This document shows positions 15,631-22,948 of a DNA stretch of 25,329 nt, one piece after another. The position numbers and the translations under genes are program-made. The notes below the pieces were generated by a model, which saw only the letters and a list, made by a program, of their open reading frames with translations, was not told the DNA's origin and made no database searches. Within the stretch, counting starts at the first letter, position 1; every line of letters begins with the position of its first letter. The stretch is from a bacterium. Lineage in GTDB: Bacteria > BMS3Abin14. Location of the stretch: the NCBI GenBank assembly GCA_020350725.1, contig CP070719.1, positions 2,688,749-2,714,077 of the forward strand. The letters are read 5' to 3'.

Positions 15631-17847
15631 GTGGACGTAAAGCATTCTTCGTGCTGTTTCTGCTCCAGCCGGGGCTGCGCCGTAAAGGTGCATGTGGACG
15701 GTGGACGCATCCGGAGGGTTACCATAGACACCGATGCGCCGGTGGTCCCGGGCGCCCACTGCCCCCGGCCGTCCCTGGCGGCAGAATACCAGGAAAGTCC
15801 CTTCCGCCTCGATTACCCCCTGAAGAGAAAGGGGAAACGGGGTGAGGACAGCTGGGAGCGGATCTCGTGGGATCAGGCCCTCGACGAGATCGCCGCCGGC
15901 CTGTCCACTGTCAGGGAGAAATACGGTCCGGAGGGCCTGGCCACCAGTTCCGGTACCGGTCGCGGCGCCTGGGATTTCGCCAAGACCCGGTTCATGAACC
16001 TGTTTGGCAGCCCCAACCGCATCGGGGCCGTCACGATCTGTTATGGACCGCGCAGCATGGTTTGGCTCTCCACCTTCGGGGGCCCCCTCGTGCCCGACAG
16101 CAGGCCGGGGAAGACGAGGCTCATGGTGTTGTGGGGGCGAAACCCCCACGAGGGAGGACCCTCCTCCTGGCACAGGTATCTGGAGGCCAAGAAGGCCGGG
16201 ATGAAGACCATGGTGGTCGACCCCCGCCTCACCGAACCGGCCCGCCAGGCCGATCACTGGGTGCAGATCCGGCCGGGCACGGACGCGGCCCTCGCCTTGG
16301 GGATGATGCACGTCATGATCGGCGAGGGGCTCCACGACGGCGGGTTCGTCGGGAATCGGACAACTGGTTTCGAGGACCTCGCAGAGCGGGTTAGGGAGTA
16401 CCCTCCGGACCGGGTTGCCCGCATCTGCGGTCTGACGAAGGACCAGGTGGTCGATGCCGCCCGGTTCTTCGCCGGCAACCAGCCCTCCACCATAGTGATC
16501 GGGGTCGCCGCCGAGCACAGCCCCCCCAACTCCATTCAGGCCGTGCGGGCAATCAATGTGCTGCTCGCCGTCGCCGGCAGCGTCGACAGGGAGGGTGGAA
16601 TGCTCATCGCCGGCCCGGCAGAGGGTTTTATCCCCGATGCCGCCATGGAGCTGAACCACCAGCTGTCGCCCCAACAACGCCGGAAGCAGATCGGGGCCGA
16701 CCGGTTCCGGTTCCTGAGCTACCCGGGATGGGAACTGGTGGAGGAGCAGTTGAGGAGGAAGTGGGGGGATCAACACCCGGCGGCAGCCTATCTGAACTGT
16801 CTGGCCCACGCGCCGTCGGTGTTTCGGGCCATGCTTACGGGGGAGCCCTATCCGGTACGGGGCCTCATCGTGTCCGCCAGCAACCCGCTCCTCGCCTATG
16901 CCAACACGAAACTCGTTTACAGGGCGCTTCAATCACTGGACCTGCTGGTCACCCTCGACGTCACCTGGACACCCACCGCCCGGATCTCGGATTACGTCCT
17001 GCCTGCCGCCTGCTGGATGGAGCGGCCCGATATGGGGAACTTCTGCTCCAGCGGCTCCTACCCCCTGATCCAGGTGGGTGAAGCGGCCCTGCCGGCCAGG
17101 ATCCCGGGACGGTACGAACGTTACGACGACTATGAATTCTGGCGGGCTCTCGGATTGCGTCTCGGCCAGGGCAAACACTGGCCCCAGGGGACCTTCGAGG
17201 AGGTGTGGGAGCACCGTCTAACCGGCATCTTCGAAAGCCGCGGCGTCAAGAGCCTGGCGGAGTTCATCGCTCAGAGACGATGGGAAAAGGGAACCGTCGA
17301 GCCGGGCCAGTGCGAAGAGGGCCTGGCCACTCCGTCGGGAAAGGTCGAGATCCGGTCCACCATACTCGAGAAGCTCGGTTACGATCCCCTGCCGGGGTAT
17401 GTGGACCCCCGTCAGCCCGAGGGAGAGTGGAAAAAGTACAGGCTTCTCAATATCTCAGGGGCCAGGACGATGCCCTACCATCACAGTGAATTCCGCCACG
17501 TGGAGGGTTTCCGCAGGATGCACCCCGACCCCATAGTCGAGATCCACGTGGATCTGGCGAGGAGAAAAGGCATCGCCGACGGGGACTGGGTCTGGATCGA
17601 GACTCCGGTGGGGCGCTGCAGGCAGCGGGCACGGCTGACAACCTCCCACGATCCGGACATCATCTGCTCCCAACACGGGTGGTGGTTCCCGGAACAGTCC
17701 GGAGAGGAGCCTTCCCTGCACGGCGCTTTCGAGTCGAACATCAACATCACCACCGATGACGATCCGGACAGGTGCGACCCTATGTCAGGCGGGTGGCCAT
17801 TCAAGGGCCAGTATATGAGGTGTTCGGTAAGGAAAGTCGAGGAATAG
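15631..17847 (+). CDS. Molybdopterin oxidoreductase, cytoplasmic, single subunit
   Basis: A 738-residue DMSO-reductase superfamily enzyme. C8, C11, C16 and C44 form an N-terminal [4Fe-4S] site. C137, in TICYGP, sits where the family places the Mo/W ligand, suggesting cysteine ligation. The central part has the two bis-pterin dinucleotide-binding regions (VLWGRNPHEGG near 178, SASNPLLAYANTK near 414). The C-terminus is the molydop-binding barrel, with SGARTMPYHHSE and CSQHGWWFPEQ. There is no twin-arginine signal, so it is cytoplasmic, and no electron-transfer partner gene is adjacent. The GTG at 15631 follows TAGGGG; a small perfect hairpin (ACGGT-TTT-ACCGT, 15605-15617) lies between the two genes. 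Being 25 bases after the TrpD-like gene, it probably acts in the same pathway. Confidence 0.9.
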   Translation: MDVKHSSCCFCSSRGCAVKVHVDGGRIRRVTIDTDAPVVPGAHCPRPSLAAEYQESPFRLDYPLKRKGKRGEDSWERISWDQALDEIAAGLSTVREKYGPEGLATSSGTGRGAWDFAKTRFMNLFGSPNRIGAVTICYGPRSMVWLSTFGGPLVPDSRPGKTRLMVLWGRNPHEGGPSSWHRYLEAKKAGMKTMVVDPRLTEPARQADHWVQIRPGTDAALALGMMHVMIGEGLHDGGFVGNRTTGFEDLAERVREYPPDRVARICGLTKDQVVDAARFFAGNQPSTIVIGVAAEHSPPNSIQAVRAINVLLAVAGSVDREGGMLIAGPAEGFIPDAAMELNHQLSPQQRRKQIGADRFRFLSYPGWELVEEQLRRKWGDQHPAAAYLNCLAHAPSVFRAMLTGEPYPVRGLIVSASNPLLAYANTKLVYRALQSLDLLVTLDVTWTPTARISDYVLPAACWMERPDMGNFCSSGSYPLIQVGEAALPARIPGRYERYDDYEFWRALGLRLGQGKHWPQGTFEEVWEHRLTGIFESRGVKSLAEFIAQRRWEKGTVEPGQCEEGLATPSGKVEIRSTILEKLGYDPLPGYVDPRQPEGEWKKYRLLNISGARTMPYHHSEFRHVEGFRRMHPDPIVEIHVDLARRKGIADGDWVWIETPVGRCRQRARLTTSHDPDIICSQHGWWFPEQSGEEPSLHGAFESNINITTDDDPDRCDPMSGGWPFKGQYMRCSVRKVEE

Positions 17848-17852
17848 GGGCG

Positions 17853-18635
17853 TCATCGGTCCTCGTCGATCTTGGGAAACCAGGGAAAAAAAGCATTGGT
17901 CCTGGCCCGATAGGCCTCGAACTCCGGATTTCCCTCGTACTTCTTCTCCAGCATGGGGATGCCTGATACGCGCAGGAGGAGAAAGCCGATCGTCAGGGGG
18001 CTGATGACGGCGAGCCAGCCCCAGGGAGCTCCCAGTGCGATAAGGTACATGCCCCACCACAGGGTCGCCTCCCCGAAGTAATTCGGATGGCGGGTGACGC
18101 TCCACAGTCCCTGTGTCATGATCTGCCCTTTGTTATAGGGATCGCGGATGAACCGCAGCAGCTGCCAGTCTCCCACGGACTCGAAGAGGAACCCGACCAG
18201 CCAGACGGAGAAGCCTATGGTGTCCAGAACGGTCAGGTCTCCCCCGGGGCGTCTTATGACCATCAGGACCGGTGTGAGGACCACGAGGATCACGGCAGCC
18301 TGAAGCATAAAGATCTGGAAGAAGCTGCGCACGACAAAATAGCGTCCCCACGTCTCCCTCCACTTCCGGTAGCGGAAATCCTCCTCCTTCCCCCGTTTAC
18401 GGACAAAGAGGTGAAGGGAAAGCCTCAGGCCCCACAGGGTGAGCAGGATTATCATCAGGACCTGACGGGGATGGTTCGTTCCAAACCGATGGAGGGCGAG
18501 GAGTCCGGCCTCGACGAAGCCCAGGCCGTAGAAGATGTCGACGATGCTGTTGTCCCTGAGGATCAATGCCAGGACGTAAACGCACGTCATGTATATGACC
18601 AGGACCAGGGCGGCCCATCCGATCACGGCAAACAT
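17853..18635 (-). CDS. DUF1295 / steroid 5-alpha-reductase-like integral membrane protein
   Basis: A 260-residue membrane protein with about six to seven hydrophobic helices. The C-terminal signature is RHPNYFGEATLWWGMYL, followed by MLEKKYEGNPEFEAYRARTNAFFP. That matches the DUF1295 group, which is related to steroid reductases and isoprenylcysteine methyltransferases; the reaction is unknown for most members. The ATG at 18635 was chosen because GGAGGAG lies just upstream on the minus strand; the longer frame runs into unconserved sequence. It converges with the molybdopterin enzyme, their stops being 5 bases apart, with a weak 6-bp hairpin (17838-17865) spanning both ends. Upstream it is divergent from the ankyrin gene. 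Confidence 0.82.
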   Translation of the reverse strand: MFAVIGWAALVLVIYMTCVYVLALILRDNSIVDIFYGLGFVEAGLLALHRFGTNHPRQVLMIILLTLWGLRLSLHLFVRKRGKEEDFRYRKWRETWGRYFVVRSFFQIFMLQAAVILVVLTPVLMVIRRPGGDLTVLDTIGFSVWLVGFLFESVGDWQLLRFIRDPYNKGQIMTQGLWSVTRHPNYFGEATLWWGMYLIALGAPWGWLAVISPLTIGFLLLRVSGIPMLEKKYEGNPEFEAYRARTNAFFPWFPKIDEDR

Positions 18636-18752
18636 CGACTCCTCCCCCCCGGCCGAGGCCCCCGATCGTCCACCCCGTGGACGATCCATGGCAGATCGAC
18701 AGGTAAAATTCGGGTAAATGGCGGAAAACCCGTACATTCTACAGGCAAGGCC

Positions 18753-18767
18753 CTGTTGTATCAACAG
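18753..18767. promoter_or_regulatory. Short perfect palindrome in a divergent spacer
   Basis: CTGTTG-TAT-CAACAG is a perfect 6-bp inverted repeat with a 3-base centre. It lies between two divergent genes (18635 and 18902). It could be an operator, but no promoter elements can be placed confidently beside it. Confidence 0.25.
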
Positions 18768-18901
18768 TGTAAAGCAGGCTTCGAAATGAAGGTCCCTATG
18801 GAGCTCACCGTGCTCTCCCGCCATATGCACCGTCGCAGGAATCGAGGTAAAATGTACTTGAGAGGGCTTCATCATCCTCAACCGCGCGGGGTGAGCGATC
18901 A

Positions 18902-19507
18902 ATGCCGTACACTGATACACACAGGGTGGTTCACGTTCGACGGTTGACCCGGTATATCCTGGTGGCACTTCTCTGTGCTGCTGTCCTTCTCCTTATGCCG
19001 AAACTATCCCAGGGCATACCCGAACTGTTTGAGGCTATCCGACAGGGCGATTGCGATAGGGTGCGTGCACTTATTGAGATCGAACCAAGGGCGGTCGCTT
19101 CCAGGAGCAGGGGAAGGACAAGCCCCCTACACTGGGCGGTCGAGGAAAGCAATCCCACATTGGTCGAGATGCTTCTCGAGTGCGGAGCCGATGTCAACTG
19201 CCAGGCCTTCGACGGAGCCACTCCGCTGATGGTGGCGGCCGAGGCCGGAGACTGCGAGATGGTCGAGCTTCTCTGCGTCCCGGAACTGGATCTCAACCTG
19301 GCAGACCGCAGGGGCTGGACGGCCCTCCACTTCGCCGTTTCCGCCGGCTGCTGCGACAGCGTGGAACTGCTCCTGGCCAGAGGAGCCGATATCAGTGCCA
19401 GGACCAGGGGCGATGACACCCCGCTTTCCCTTGCTGTCCGAAAGGGACACCGCGATGTCTTCCTGATCCTCGAGGAACACGGTGCCCTGGACCAGATCGG
19501 CCGATAG
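18902..19507 (+). CDS. Exported or membrane-anchored ankyrin-repeat protein
   Basis: A 201-residue protein. A hydrophobic segment at about residues 18-34 after Arg-rich residues is a signal peptide or membrane anchor. Four to five ankyrin repeats follow, beginning near residues 40, 73, 106, 139 and 171, with the usual TPLH/TALHFAV and GAD turns. Ankyrin arrays mediate protein binding; in bacteria, small exported versions occur in the periplasm, some linked to stress resistance. The start ATG has a GGTGAG about 9 bases upstream. It stands alone and divergent from the DUF1295 gene. A specific partner cannot be predicted. Confidence 0.85.
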   Translation: MPYTDTHRVVHVRRLTRYILVALLCAAVLLLMPKLSQGIPELFEAIRQGDCDRVRALIEIEPRAVASRSRGRTSPLHWAVEESNPTLVEMLLECGADVNCQAFDGATPLMVAAEAGDCEMVELLCVPELDLNLADRRGWTALHFAVSAGCCDSVELLLARGADISARTRGDDTPLSLAVRKGHRDVFLILEEHGALDQIGR

Positions 19508-19792
19508 GCCGGGCTGCCGGTCGGCCGGTGGTACCACCGGCTGTCACGCTAGCAGAGCAAGGCAATGCTCCCCATCACCCTGCCTGCCCGGAAACCCCTT
19601 CTCTCCCGATGGAAAATTTACTCCATCCCGTCCCGTTTCCATAAATGATGTGGGCACCATGACGTCTTGTTGACGACATATCAGCAATTCGTCTGTAGTC
19701 GGTGGCCCGGACAGGGCCGGAGTATCCCGGTCCGACAGGGAAAAAGGTATTAAAATATGGGGGTTGGAATGTTTTTCCTTTCCCTCCCGTTC

Positions 19793-19808
19793 TGGCACCG
19801 TCCTTGCT
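19793..19808 (+). promoter_or_regulatory. Sigma54 (-24/-12) promoter 1
   Basis: TGGCAC (19793-19798), five bases, then TTGCT (19804-19808). The GG and GC elements have the exact 10-base spacing of sigma54 promoters, and the site matches the TGGCACG-N4-TTGCW consensus except for one base. The predicted start is near 19819. It points rightward to a strong terminator at 19968-19997. The site and the following 18 bases closely match promoter 2 at 21918. Confidence 0.7.
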
Positions 19809-19818
19809 CCTATCCGGG

Positions 19819-19997
19819 CAAGGAGACAAAAGCGGTATCATCCCCGCCCGGGGTGCATGGTGGGCCATCGGTCGGCATCCGGGCAAGGAGCATTGGGGGA
19901 GAAGAGGGCCTGCCGGAAGGGCCGACCGGTGTGAGGGGCTCAAAGGAGCGGGGATGTTTCCGGAGAAGGGGAAGGCGAGATGCCTTCCCCTCTTTTT
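19819..19997 (+). ncRNA. Candidate sigma54-driven small RNA
   Basis: Between the sigma54 promoter at 19793 and the terminator at 19968-19997 lie about 180 bases with no start codon carrying a good ribosome-binding site. The predicted RNA begins with GGGCAAGGAGA, a leader shared with the transcript predicted from 21944 (GGGCAAAAGGA). GGGCAAGGAGCA occurs again inside the RNA near 19886-19897, and its AGGAGCA could pair with the TGCTCCT just upstream of the predicted start. No known RNA family was recognised. This is inferred from promoter and terminator placement only. Confidence 0.5.
19968..19997 (+). terminator. Strong intrinsic terminator
   Basis: GGGGAAGGC (19968-19976) pairs perfectly with GCCTTCCCC (19982-19990) around a 5-base loop, followed by TCTTTTT. 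This is a textbook Rho-independent terminator in the + direction. It has no protein gene directly upstream other than the ankyrin gene ending at 19507. The stretch 19508-19792 holds no gene; a possible TTGACG at 19670-19675 with TGTAGT at 19694-19699 is too weak to call. Confidence 0.8.
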
Positions 19998-20077
19998 CAC
20001 CTCTGGATCAGCATCTTAGGCCCGGGCCCGGGTTCTGTTCAGTTGGCCGTCCCGTACCGAACCCTCGACCCCGTCCC

Positions 20078-21622
20078 CTAGCTCTTGCTGATGCCCAGCT
20101 TCTTCATTCTGGAACTGAAGGTAGTTCTCTTGACCCCTGCCCGCCGTGATGCGGCCGCGATGTTCCATTTCGTCTTCTCCAGCAGGGACAGGACATACAG
20201 CCTCTCCAGGCTTTCCCAGGAATATTCCGTGATGGGGAAAGGGGCCCCATCGGATTGAGCCCCGAGGGACGGACCTTCGTCCGGGGGAATTGATGGGGTG
20301 TCCTGGACCCGGGTTGCCCCGTCGTAGGGCGGAGGGAGATCGGTGGGCATGACCGTGTTGCCCCGGGTGACGGTCAAAAGGTACTTGACCAGATTCTCCA
20401 TCTCCCGGATGTTCCCCGGCCAGGGATATTGAACCAGCTTCTCCATGGCCTCGGTGCCGATGGTCTTCCGGGGACCGTCCGAACCCTGACCGAAGGTCTC
20501 CATAAAATGGGTCAGGAGCAAGGGGATATCGTCCCTCCTGTCCCGGATGGCCGGGACCTCAAGAGGGAGGACGTTGAGCCTGTAGAAAAGATCCTCCCGG
20601 AATTCCCCGTCGACGACCCTCTCCCTCAGGATCCGGTTGGTGGCCGCAATGATCCGGACATCGACCCTGCGCGCCTCAGCAGTCCCCAGTGGCTTGATCT
20701 CGCTGCTCTGCAGGACCCTCAGGATCTTCGCCTGAAGGCCCAGGGGCATGTCACCGATCTCATCAAGAAAGACTGTGCCTCCGTCCGCGGCCTGGAAAAG
20801 GCCCTCTTTGTCCCTGTCGGCCCCGGTAAACGCCCCCTTCTTGTAGCCGAAAAGCTCGCTTTCCAGGAGAGTGTCGGGTATTGCGCTGCAGTTCTGGGCG
20901 AGGAAAGGGGCCCCCCTCCTGGAACTGAGCCGGTGGATCTCCCTGGCCATGACCTCCTTGCCGGTCCCGCTCTCCCCGGTGATCATGACCGGGAAATCAT
21001 TTGCCGCGTAGGTCTCGACAGTCTTCATCGCGGCAAGGAAGGCCCCGCTCTGCCCTACGATGGCAGCCGGGGACCTGGCTTCCTGGAGCATCCTTCTCAG
21101 TTTGACGTTTTCCCGGTGCTCACTGGCGAAGTCCAGGGAAGTGCTCAGGGCGATTCCCCCTATAGTGACGAGGCCCTCCAGAAGACCCAGGTAGCCGGGA
21201 TCAAGGTTCAACCGGTCCCCACCGGCGCTCGTGTCGATGATCTGAACAGCCCCGTAAACACTTGCGTCACTGAGTTTCAGTGGAAAGCACACGATCAGAG
21301 TGCTCTTCACGTCCAGCGTGTCCTCGATCTGGCTGAGGTGGCGGGGATCCTTGCCCGGTTCGGCGATGGTCATCTTTCCGGTCTCGAATACGGACCCGAC
21401 GACGCTCCGGCTTTTCGTGCTGATTGCCAGTCCTTTGACCTTCCAGGCCTCGGGACCGACCGCCTCCGAGCAAATGTACCTGTCGTCCTCCCTGATCCAA
21501 ATAGACCCCCTTTCCACCTTCTGGATCCGCATCAGTGACTGGAGGAACTGCAGCGGAAACTGATCAGGGTCCAGTTTTTCGAAGAGGGACTGAACGAAGA
21601 TAATGGGCAGTGTCTGGTCCAT
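20078..21622 (-). CDS. Sigma54-dependent transcriptional activator (GAF-AAA-Fis)
   Basis: A 514-residue enhancer-binding protein. A GAF sensor covers about residues 25-165. The AAA+ sigma54-interaction domain has Walker A GESGTGKE at 216-223, the GAFTGA sigma54 contact loop at 263-268 and Walker B VFLDE at 284-288. A C-terminal Fis-type helix-turn-helix (NIAAASRRAGVKRTTFSSRM) ends the protein. All ATPase motifs are intact. The ATG at 21622 was chosen because AGGAAGG precedes it closely; a GTG 24 bases upstream lacks such a site. There is no receiver domain, so activation is probably by a small ligand of the GAF domain. It lies between two sigma54 promoters on the opposite strand, which are its likely targets. 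Confidence 0.93.
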   Translation of the reverse strand: MDQTLPIIFVQSLFEKLDPDQFPLQFLQSLMRIQKVERGSIWIREDDRYICSEAVGPEAWKVKGLAISTKSRSVVGSVFETGKMTIAEPGKDPRHLSQIEDTLDVKSTLIVCFPLKLSDASVYGAVQIIDTSAGGDRLNLDPGYLGLLEGLVTIGGIALSTSLDFASEHRENVKLRRMLQEARSPAAIVGQSGAFLAAMKTVETYAANDFPVMITGESGTGKEVMAREIHRLSSRRGAPFLAQNCSAIPDTLLESELFGYKKGAFTGADRDKEGLFQAADGGTVFLDEIGDMPLGLQAKILRVLQSSEIKPLGTAEARRVDVRIIAATNRILRERVVDGEFREDLFYRLNVLPLEVPAIRDRRDDIPLLLTHFMETFGQGSDGPRKTIGTEAMEKLVQYPWPGNIREMENLVKYLLTVTRGNTVMPTDLPPPYDGATRVQDTPSIPPDEGPSLGAQSDGAPFPITEYSWESLERLYVLSLLEKTKWNIAAASRRAGVKRTTFSSRMKKLGISKS

Positions 21623-21720
21623 GGGCCTTCCTGTAGGGTCCCCCACCGTAGAGAATCACCCACACCTATACCGTCCACGCGGGGGGCACGTTCAGATGGG
21701 GATTTAGAGGACCTCATTTT

Positions 21721-21750
21721 TTTGTAACGCCCGCCCAGCGGAAACGTCAA
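21721..21750 (-). promoter_or_regulatory. Candidate sigma70-type promoter for the sigma54 activator
   Basis: On the minus strand, TTGACG (21750-21745) and TACAAA (21726-21721) are 18 bases apart, about 100 bases upstream of the activator start. Matches are five of six and four of six. The rest of 21751-21900 shows no gene. Confidence 0.35.
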
Positions 21751-21917
21751 GGGATAAATGATCGGGCCAGAAGGCACGATAATCCGCCTGGCAGACGATA
21801 TTTAGTCTTAGTACGCGCCTGTTGGCGAAGGCAAAGGCCGTAGTCCGGAAATGGTCGATCCGAGAAAACAATATTAAATCAATAAGTTATGTCTAATAAG
21901 TGGTATCAGTCCCCTCC

Positions 21918-21933
21918 TGGCATCGGCCTTGCT
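21918..21933 (+). promoter_or_regulatory. Sigma54 (-24/-12) promoter 2
   Basis: TGGCAT (21918-21923), five bases, then TTGCT (21929-21933), with correct GG/GC spacing. The predicted start is near 21944. The block from CTGGCA through GGGCAA aligns without gaps to promoter 1 and differs at only a few positions. It is 57 bases upstream of the RBS of the small gene at 22001 and divergent from the sigma54 activator. GTAGTC occurs upstream of both promoters (19695 and 21840) and is a weak candidate for part of an activator site. Confidence 0.7.
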
Positions 21934-22000
21934 CCTCATCGGGCAAAAGGAACCAGGCGGATAAACGGCATTCGGCCCAGGTGCTTGGGGGAGGTTGGCA

Positions 22001-22183
22001 ATGGAAGAGTCGGTAGCGGGAAGAAATGAGATCGTTATTGGGGAAAGGACACAGAGGGCCAAAAGGAGGTCGGTGATGAAAAGGACAAAGGAGGTCGTGG
22101 CCGCGGGGCTCGAGGTCCTGAGGGAAGTCCGCCACCAGTGGACGGAGGCCGAGCAGAACCTGTCCCGGTGGAAGGCCGAATGA
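22001..22183 (+). CDS. Small protein under sigma54 promoter 2
   Basis: A 60-residue protein from the ATG at 22001, which has GGGGAGG at 21988-21994. An internal in-frame ATG at 22076 has an even better site, AAGGAGG at 22063-22069, and would give 35 residues (MKRTKEVVAAGLEVLREVRH and so on). The 35-residue part looks like one or two amphipathic helices (LEVLREVRHQWTEAEQNLSRW). The upstream 25 residues are basic and less structured. No family is recognised. Position downstream of a sigma54 promoter and next to its likely activator suggests regulated expression. Which start is used, or whether both are, cannot be told. Confidence 0.5.
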   Translation: MEESVAGRNEIVIGERTQRAKRRSVMKRTKEVVAAGLEVLREVRHQWTEAEQNLSRWKAE

Positions 22184-22239
22184 CGGGCAGGCGGCTGGTG
22201 ATCCGCCGGGACAGGCCGGGGGTTAAGAGGGGTGGACCG

Positions 22240-22281
22240 ACAGGGCCGGGGAAGGGAAGTGTGTCTTTCCCCGGACCCTGT
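22240..22281 (+). terminator. Strong hairpin between converging genes
   Basis: ACAGGG plus CCGGGGAA (22240-22253) pairs with TTCCCCGG plus CCCTGT (22267-22281), 14 bp with a single bulged A. There is no U-tract on either side, so it may be a non-canonical terminator or an RNA 3'-end stabiliser. It sits 57 bases after the small gene and before the 3' end of the convergent gene at 22334. Confidence 0.45.
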
Positions 22282-22333
22282 TAACAGGAGATCGGGAGGC
22301 CGAGACCGCCGCGGGATCCCGATGCCTGGATCT

Positions 22334-22630
22334 TCACGCCGAATGTTCGTTCACCGAGGGGTTGTCAGGGGGCAGAACCCTTCCGGTGAAGGGGCCTCTG
22401 ACGTAGGCCTTCGCCTCGGAATAGGTCCCGAAAATGGCCATGAGTTCCATCTGGTCCGTATAATGGGAGAACCGACAGGGATCCTTGACGGTGAACGTCT
22501 CGTCGATGCTCCACACGCACCAGTGGCGGTCGCACCGAGTAATAGCCCCGATGAGCCGGCCCTGAATGTAGACGGCCTTATCCCTGCACCGGCGCGAACC
22601 GGCGATCCGGAGGACGCGGTGCAGTTCCAT
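22334..22630 (-). CDS. Hypothetical small protein, Cys/Trp-containing
   Basis: A 98-residue protein starting at the ATG at 22630, chosen because AGGAAGG lies 5-6 bases upstream on the minus strand; a longer frame to 22684 lacks such a site. Codon third positions are G/C-biased as in neighbouring genes, which supports real coding. The sequence has a compact core (AVYIQGRLIGAI, then CDRHWCVWSIDETFTV, then ELMAIFGTYSEAKAYV) with alternating hydrophobics suggestive of a small alpha/beta fold. The C-terminus is Pro/Asn-rich. Cysteines in the CRD and CDRHWC segments could bind a metal, but the spacing is not a known motif. No family is recognised. Confidence 0.6.
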   Translation of the reverse strand: MELHRVLRIAGSRRCRDKAVYIQGRLIGAITRCDRHWCVWSIDETFTVKDPCRFSHYTDQMELMAIFGTYSEAKAYVRGPFTGRVLPPDNPSVNEHSA

Positions 22631-22948
22631 GTGGTCCTTCCTGGGCACGGTATCCCTCCCTCCTCCCCATGACCGATCCAACACCCAGCATCCCCCATAG
22701 ATATTTTATCAAATTGAGATCCATCCATCCCCGGGTCGGGTGTGATATCCTTTAATAGAGGATGTTTTGGAGGTCCCTGGTGTGGTGCATCGGACATCCT
22801 GGTCGTTCCGGGGGCGTCCGGATCGACGGCCAACTCCTGGCCCGATCGGTCTTAATCCCGAGTCCTGCCTCTTCAAGACCTGAATCGGCCCTCGAAGCAC
22901 CCATTCGGGGGACCCGCCCGGACGTCCGACGGGCGGAGGAGGAGCGAA
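22631..22948. other. Divergent spacer without an assignable gene
   Basis: Between the minus-strand gene starting at 22630 and the plus-strand gene starting at 22949. A TAAAAT on the minus strand (22708-22703) could be a -10 for the former, with no good -35. Open frames here are short, overlap one another and lack ribosome-binding sites. None of the heptad repeats is present. Confidence 0.5.

Noticed and set aside
14403-15731. Long minus-strand open frame opposite the TrpD-like gene
   Set aside because: It lacks domain motifs, has the composition of an antisense frame, and overlaps a recognisable enzyme completely.
15526-16932. Long minus-strand open frame opposite the molybdopterin enzyme
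   Set aside because: Same reasoning: the plus-strand protein has Fe-S and pterin motifs, while the minus frame is low-complexity antisense.
17838-17865. Bidirectional terminator between the molybdopterin enzyme and DUF1295 genes
   Set aside because: The stem is only 6 bp with a 16-base loop and no T-run on either strand, too weak to list as a terminator.
19793-21990. The two similar blocks at 19793 and 21918 as a duplicated riboswitch aptamer
   Set aside because: The strongest similarity is explained by sigma54 -24/-12 elements and the start region. No known aptamer core was recognised and one copy precedes no protein gene.
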